Source: Solirubrobacterales bacterium (GTDB lineage: Bacteria > Actinomycetota > Thermoleophilia > Solirubrobacterales > Solirubrobacteraceae). From it: DNA of 20,917 nucleotides. The translations under genes and the position numbers were made by a program. Numbering within the stretch: the stretch's first letter is position 1; every line of letters starts with the position of its first letter. The notes under the pieces are model-generated. The model was not told the DNA's origin. It did no database searches and saw nothing but the letters and a program-made list of their open reading frames with translations. The stretch covers positions 1 through 20,917 of the forward strand of contig JACRMD010000320.1 of assembly GCA_016215085.1 (NCBI GenBank), given 5' to 3'. Below are positions 20,213 through 20,917 of this stretch, in pieces.

Positions 20213-20218
20213 AGCCTA
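20213..20218 (-). promoter_or_regulatory. -10 box TAGGCT built on the upstream stop codon
   Basis: On the minus strand the TAG is the membrane protein's stop. The box ends 7 nt before ATG 20205, repeating the arrangement at 19071-19076. Confidence 0.45.
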
Positions 20219-20917
20219 CCCCTCGCCCGCCCGGCGCAACAGCGCGGGAACCCGATCCAGGTTCACGGCGAAGTACGCAAGGGCCATGAGCGGCAGGACG
20301 GGGATGGCGGCGTCCAGCCAGAGCTTCAGCGCCACGGCGGCGACGGCGGCGAGCCACAGGCCCACGGCGGTCGGTCCGAAGCGCAGCCCGTAGCGGCGGA
20401 CGTAGAGCAGGAACACGCCGGTGAAGACCGCGTCGGAGATGCCCAGCCGGCCCGCGGGCAGCCCCGTGCCCCAGTCGGGGAAGGCCAGCGAGAGCGGGTC
20501 CCCGAGCTGGGTTGTGCCCTGGGCCAGCAGCTCGGAGGGCCCGCCGAGCGTGGTGCTCACCACGTCCACGAGGGCGACGAAGACGGGCAGCGCGACGGCC
20601 AGCGACGGCGCCAGCAGCCCGGCGGCGAAGACGCAGCCGACCGAGCTGTAGGTGATGGCCTCGGCCGGCGTCGCGGCCGCCCCGACGTCGGCGACCGCCA
20701 GCGCGGCCACGACGATCCCGCCGCCGACCGCGACCAGCGCCGACAGCGCCGGCACGTCGGACAGCGGCGTGATCAGCGCGGCGCACGCGCACGCCGCCGC
20801 AGCGCCGAGCGAGGCGGCCACGAAGAGCGCGACGTCGCCGTCGCCGAGCACGGGCAGGGACGGCGCGAGCATGACGTACACCTGGGCCGCGACCAGCCCG
20901 GCTACGGCACTCAGTAC
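20216..20917 (-). CDS. Membrane protein with presenilin/A22-like aspartate motifs (5' end beyond the window)
   Basis: A polytopic membrane protein whose frame stays open to 20917 (LSAVAGLVAAQVYVMLA would be its first helix). An internal GTG at 20881 is a possible but less likely start. Counting from that GTG, hydrophobic helices are near 15-36, 44-65, 75-92, 95-112, 148-162, 170-188 and 192-206. Three features resemble presenilin-like intramembrane aspartyl proteases: D106 in ALVDVVSTTLG (the YD position, with Val for Tyr), D150 in GRLGISDAVFTGVFLL (the GxGD position, here GxSD), and PVLP (194-197) near the C-terminus, like PALP. A loop of about 44 residues separates the aspartates. The function call is tentative; otherwise an unknown membrane protein. 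A zinc-ribbon-like gene follows after 10 nt. Confidence 0.55.
   Translation of the reverse strand, partial: VLSAVAGLVAAQVYVMLAPSLPVLGDGDVALFVAASLGAAAACACAALITPLSDVPALSALVAVGGGIVVAALAVADVGAAATPAEAITYSSVGCVFAAGLLAPSLAVALPVFVALVDVVSTTLGGPSELLAQGTTQLGDPLSLAFPDWGTGLPAGRLGISDAVFTGVFLLYVRRYGLRFGPTAVGLWLAAVAAVALKLWLDAAIPVLPLMALAYFAVNLDRVPALLRRAGEG

Overview
The window comes from a very GC-rich (about 73-75%), gene-dense actinobacterial chromosome. The cupredoxin lipoproteins, the F420-type PPOX protein, the FeS-less RlmCD-like methyltransferase and a Lys/Ala-rich tail protein suggest a soil Thermoleophilia (Solirubrobacterales-like) organism. That placement is inference from gene content and base composition; no 16S or marker gene is present.

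Layout. 1-2923: thiamine biosynthesis. The start of thiE (minus) diverges from a TPP riboswitch that leads thiO-thiS-thiG and a SnoaL-like gene, all joined by 4-base ATGA overlaps. 2916-4405 (minus): an endonuclease/exonuclease/phosphatase-type hydrolase followed by two tandem cupredoxin lipoproteins. 4491-5656: argF (ornithine carbamoyltransferase) with a small GNAT. 5653-5942: remnant of a nitronate monooxygenase gene with an internal deletion. 5966-6385: PPOX protein. 6389-10276 (minus): a 1,198-residue secreted subtilase with FG-GAP-like repeats, then a tiny secreted peptide gene. 10327-11354: a histone-H1-like tail protein and a small cupin. 11341-13880: an M3-like metallopeptidase diverging from an rRNA/tRNA uracil methyltransferase. 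13882-15032: a complete IS481-type insertion sequence with terminal inverted repeats and a 6-bp target duplication. 15034-16243: a TetR regulator diverging from a cupin. 16240-18359: an ion-channel-like membrane protein, a small secreted protein and a rearranged FAD oxidoreductase gene. 18393-20029: a YfcE-like phosphoesterase and a quinone oxidoreductase. 20026-20917 (minus): a 59-residue zinc-ribbon-like protein downstream of a membrane protein with presenilin/A22-like aspartate motifs, which runs off the window.

Three patterns cut across the genes. (1) Many start codons lie 6-9 nt downstream of a TANNNT -10 box, which predicts leaderless mRNAs. (2) Convergent genes repeatedly end in a shared CTAG, so each strand's TAG stop overlaps the other. 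The insertion sequence landed exactly in one such junction and its target duplication restored both stops. (3) A 59-bp perfect inverted repeat lies inside the FAD oxidoreductase gene, where an inverted copy of an internal segment replaced the expected 3' end, as in a template-switch event.

I saw no tRNA, rRNA or CRISPR. The only stretch over 300 bases without an intact gene (5657-5965) holds the broken nitronate monooxygenase gene.
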